A stretch of DNA of 50,598 bases from an uncultured Eubacteriales bacterium (lineage in GTDB: Bacteria > Bacillota > Clostridia > Lachnospirales > Anaerotignaceae), in assembly GCA_949743655.1 (NCBI GenBank), contig CATJUP010000071.1, positions 1 through 50,598 of the forward strand. The letters are read 5' to 3'. The translations under genes were made by a program, and so were the position numbers. Positions 48,073-50,598 of this stretch are shown here, piece after piece. The notes below the pieces were generated by a model, which did not search any database, was not told where the DNA came from, and was given only the letters and a program-made list of their open reading frames with translations. The stretch's first letter is position 1, and each line of letters begins with the position of its first letter.

Positions 48073-50391
48073 TTATTTACACTTTTGTTTTTCAATCAAA
48101 ACTTTTGTTATTTTATTAAACATTTTAACTGTATCAAGTGGTTTAGATATATGTCCATCCATGCCAGATTTAATAGCCTTTTCACAGTCTTCTTTAAAAG
48201 CATTAGCCGTAATAGCTAAAATTGGAATTGCGGCTTTTTCATTATCCTCAAACGTTCTTATACATCTTGTGGCTTTATATCCATCCATATTAGGCATTTG
48301 TATATCCATAAGTATTAAATCATAATATCCATTTTGAGATTTTAAAAGCATATCTACACATTCCACTCCGTCTTTAGCTCTTTCAACAATACAGCCTTTG
48401 CTTGTTAAAAGTTTTGTGGCTATAATGGCATTTATATCAATATCTTCCGCTAACAAAATACGTTTTCCTTTTAATAAAGTATCATTTATAATTTCTGTAT
48501 GTTCGGTTATATTTTGCTCCGTTTTTTCTTCTATTCTATGCGGAAGTTTTATTGTTACTTTTGTACCCTTTCCAGAAGCGCTCTCAATATAAACTGTTCC
48601 TTTCATCAAATCAACCAAATTTTTAACAATAGTCAGCCCAAGACCAGTACCTTGAATACCGCTTATTGTTGAAGTACGCTCTCTTGAAAAAGACTCATAT
48701 ATACGAGGCAAAAACTCACTTGATATTCCAATACCGTTATCCTCAATAATTGTTTCAACAAAACATGTATTTGGTGTTTCTCCTTCTATTTCTTTAAAAC
48801 TAACGTTTATTTTGCCGCCATTTGATGTGTATTTAACAGCATTACTCATAATGTTTAAAAATATTTGAGAATAACAAGTTTTGTCTACATACATATACTT
48901 ATGTTTTATATTCCAAATTACACTATGTTCCAAATTTTTTTTACTAAAATCACTTTCAAATATAGTTAGCAGTTTATTAAATGTTTTTTTTACGTCAATT
49001 AATTCCTCTTGTATTATAACTTTATGATTTTCAATTCTAGACAATTCCAAAATATTGTTTATTAAATCCAAAAGCTGTTTGCCAGAAACACTAATATTTT
49101 TTAAATACTCCTTTTGTGTTTCAACATCATCATTTTCTAAAGCTAAATTTGTAAAGCCAAGTATAGCATTCATAGGTGTACGAATATCATGAGACATATT
49201 AAATAAAAATTCAGATTTAGCTTTGTTAGCCTCCTCAGCGTATTTTACAGCTTTTTCAAGTTGCTCTTTTTGTTTTTTAATTTTTTCACTCATCTCAATT
49301 TTTTCAGAACTTTGCAAAAGGCTGTCAACCATACTATTTATATGGTCGCTTAATTCCAAAAATTCTTTACTGTTTTTCACATCCACTTTTGTTTTAAGAT
49401 TTCCACATTGTATTTCTCTAAGATTAACATTAATTTGTTTAATTTGTTCAATTACAGTTTTATTCATAGTATTTTCCACTGATTTTACTAAAATAAGAGA
49501 AATTAAAATAAGCGCTACTAAAAGCAAAAGTTCGTTAGTAATAATTGATTTATAAAGACTATCTACTGGCTTTACCCATAATATATAGTTATTATCAATT
49601 TTTCTTGATAAACAGTGATATTTGTTTTGTCCTATAACTGTGTGAAACGCTTTACCTTTATTAAGCTCATCCATTTTAAACCCAATTTCTGACGCACTTT
49701 TTTCAACGTCAGATACCACTGTTGAACCTACTACCTTTTGAGTGTCAGCGTTAATAGCATAAAGCTGGTATCCAACACTTGTTCTAAGAAGTGAAAAAAT
49801 ATAAGATAGCTCATTTTTTTCAGTTGCGCGAAGTACATTAACCGGATACATTCCAACTTGTATTATAAATTCTTTATTATCACTCCAAATAGCCGAATAT
49901 TGAACAGACTTTCCCTCAGGCGTATTTGGTGTAATATCTTGTACAAGTTCCATAGAATTATATTCAAGCAACGGTTTAAAAAAACTCATCTGCTCACCAG
50001 AGTCAAATGAGTAACCAATATACTCTGGATGTGTTCCTGATATAATAACACCGTTTTTATCAAAAATATGTATTTCGTCAACTTTAACATAATTGGCTAT
50101 CTTTTTAAGTTCATATATATCATTCATAGCATCTGGATTATATTCAATAATATAATCCACAGTACGTGCCGCATTTAAACAATAATGCTCGTATTCTTTT
50201 TTTACCTCTTTTAACTCTTTTGAATTTTCATCCAAAATTTGTTCAATTTGGTCAAACATTTGAATAGCATATTTTTTATTTTCTCGGTCAACACTAAACA
50301 TTTGTATAAATGTTGAGAGAAAAATTATTATACATACCATAATAAGAGTTATTTTTATCATATTTTTTACAACTATATTTTTTATGGTCAA
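48073..50391 (-). CDS. Hybrid sensor histidine kinase with C-terminal receiver domain
   Basis: 772 residues. The N-terminal TM helix (about 11-31) is followed by a roughly 250-residue extracellular sensor that looks like a double-Cache domain ('EIHIFDKNGVIISGTHPEYIG', 'YQLYAINADTQKVVGSTV'). A second TM (about 287-303), a HAMP-like linker and a coiled coil come next. The HisKA H-box 'FLFNMSHDIRTPMNAILGF' has phospho-acceptor His401. The HATPase_c domain has Asn517, the G1 box 'EDNGIGIS' and G2 'GTGLGLT'. The receiver domain (about 644-765) has Asp696 in 'LILMDIQMPNMDG', Thr728 and Lys750. No output or Hpt domain is present. The start is TTG 50391, with GGAGG 8 nt upstream. It lies next to the pilus operon on the same strand, so control of pili is plausible but unproven. 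Confidence 0.93.
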   Translation of the reverse strand: MTIKNIVVKNMIKITLIMVCIIIFLSTFIQMFSVDRENKKYAIQMFDQIEQILDENSKELKEVKKEYEHYCLNAARTVDYIIEYNPDAMNDIYELKKIANYVKVDEIHIFDKNGVIISGTHPEYIGYSFDSGEQMSFFKPLLEYNSMELVQDITPNTPEGKSVQYSAIWSDNKEFIIQVGMYPVNVLRATEKNELSYIFSLLRTSVGYQLYAINADTQKVVGSTVVSDVEKSASEIGFKMDELNKGKAFHTVIGQNKYHCLSRKIDNNYILWVKPVDSLYKSIITNELLLLVALILISLILVKSVENTMNKTVIEQIKQINVNLREIQCGNLKTKVDVKNSKEFLELSDHINSMVDSLLQSSEKIEMSEKIKKQKEQLEKAVKYAEEANKAKSEFLFNMSHDIRTPMNAILGFTNLALENDDVETQKEYLKNISVSGKQLLDLINNILELSRIENHKVIIQEELIDVKKTFNKLLTIFESDFSKKNLEHSVIWNIKHKYMYVDKTCYSQIFLNIMSNAVKYTSNGGKINVSFKEIEGETPNTCFVETIIEDNGIGISSEFLPRIYESFSRERTSTISGIQGTGLGLTIVKNLVDLMKGTVYIESASGKGTKVTIKLPHRIEEKTEQNITEHTEIINDTLLKGKRILLAEDIDINAIIATKLLTSKGCIVERAKDGVECVDMLLKSQNGYYDLILMDIQMPNMDGYKATRCIRTFEDNEKAAIPILAITANAFKEDCEKAIKSGMDGHISKPLDTVKMFNKITKVLIEKQKCK

Positions 50392-50598
50392 TATAAAAAC
50401 CTCCCCCTCTCCAAAAATAATATATGTTAGCTTTTTAAACCATATAAACTATTTTTAAATTGTTTTAGTAATTAATAATGTCAAAACATATGAAATTATA
50501 AAAACTTTATTAAAAGTAATTTTATTATATATTATATACCACATTTTTACAATATTTTTTAAAATATATGAAAATTATAATAATAATCAATTACAAAA
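50392..50598. other. Upstream region of the histidine kinase to the window end
   Basis: Very AT-rich, with no gene seen. A minus-strand TTGACA occurs at 50484-50479, but the expected -10 position reads AATTTA, so a promoter here is only possible. Confidence 0.4.

Overview
The window looks like a chromosomal segment of an AT-rich, anaerobic, probably spore-forming member of the Clostridia. The evidence is the spore maturation pair spmA/spmB, an FprA-type flavodiiron protein, the archaeal-type IMP cyclohydrolase beside a stand-alone AICAR transformylase, Etf-linked acyl-CoA dehydrogenases, and a Gram-positive type IV pilus (T4P) locus. A Lachnospirales/Anaerotignum-like source fits, but I cannot place it from sequence alone. 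I saw no tRNA, rRNA, CRISPR, insertion sequence or prophage.

Layout. 1-9.2 kb: 106-bp tandem repeats, a MATE exporter (minus), spmAB, queF, a three-gene ABC importer (lipoprotein, permease, ATPase), O-acetylhomoserine sulfhydrylase (metY) and a second MATE gene with a very legible promoter, candidate operator and leader hairpin. 9.2-12.8 kb: the last two steps of IMP synthesis as two separate proteins (minus), divergent from pyrB-pyrI (plus). 12.8-19.7 kb: stacked terminators and 102-bp tandem repeats, a small membrane protein, then a three-gene run of a DUF4127 protein and a 2-hydroxyacyl-CoA-dehydratase-activase-like protein split into two genes. 20-28.5 kb (minus): a GlcD/LctD-type FAD dehydrogenase, four tandem acyl-CoA dehydrogenase paralogues, then etfB and etfA. 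This is an Etf-centred redox module, plausibly for lactate or enoyl-CoA metabolism. 29-31.8 kb: murA and a divergent flavodiiron protein.

32-47.7 kb (minus): a compact T4P operon. In transcription order it has a roughly 2,100-residue modular prepilin with GLUG-rich blocks, three small minor prepilins resembling the GspK/GspI/GspJ tip set, pilB, pilT, pilC, the major pilin, prepilin peptidase, pilM, pilN and pilO. Both extension (PilB) and retraction (PilT) motors are present, so the pilus should be dynamic. The giant first gene most likely carries a pilus-displayed adhesive region. A hybrid sensor histidine kinase lies just upstream. Between kinase and pilus operon sits a candidate promoter followed by tandem terminators, which could be a small RNA or an attenuating leader.

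The most unusual items are the giant three-module GLUG prepilin, two C9 homopolymer tracts that both fall inside the pilus locus in otherwise AT-rich DNA, the candidate RNA upstream of the pilus operon, the fourfold acyl-CoA dehydrogenase array, and a consensus-perfect promoter placed almost on top of a start codon. Several ORF-track starts are moved here to codons with a properly spaced ribosome binding site; TTG and GTG starts are frequent.
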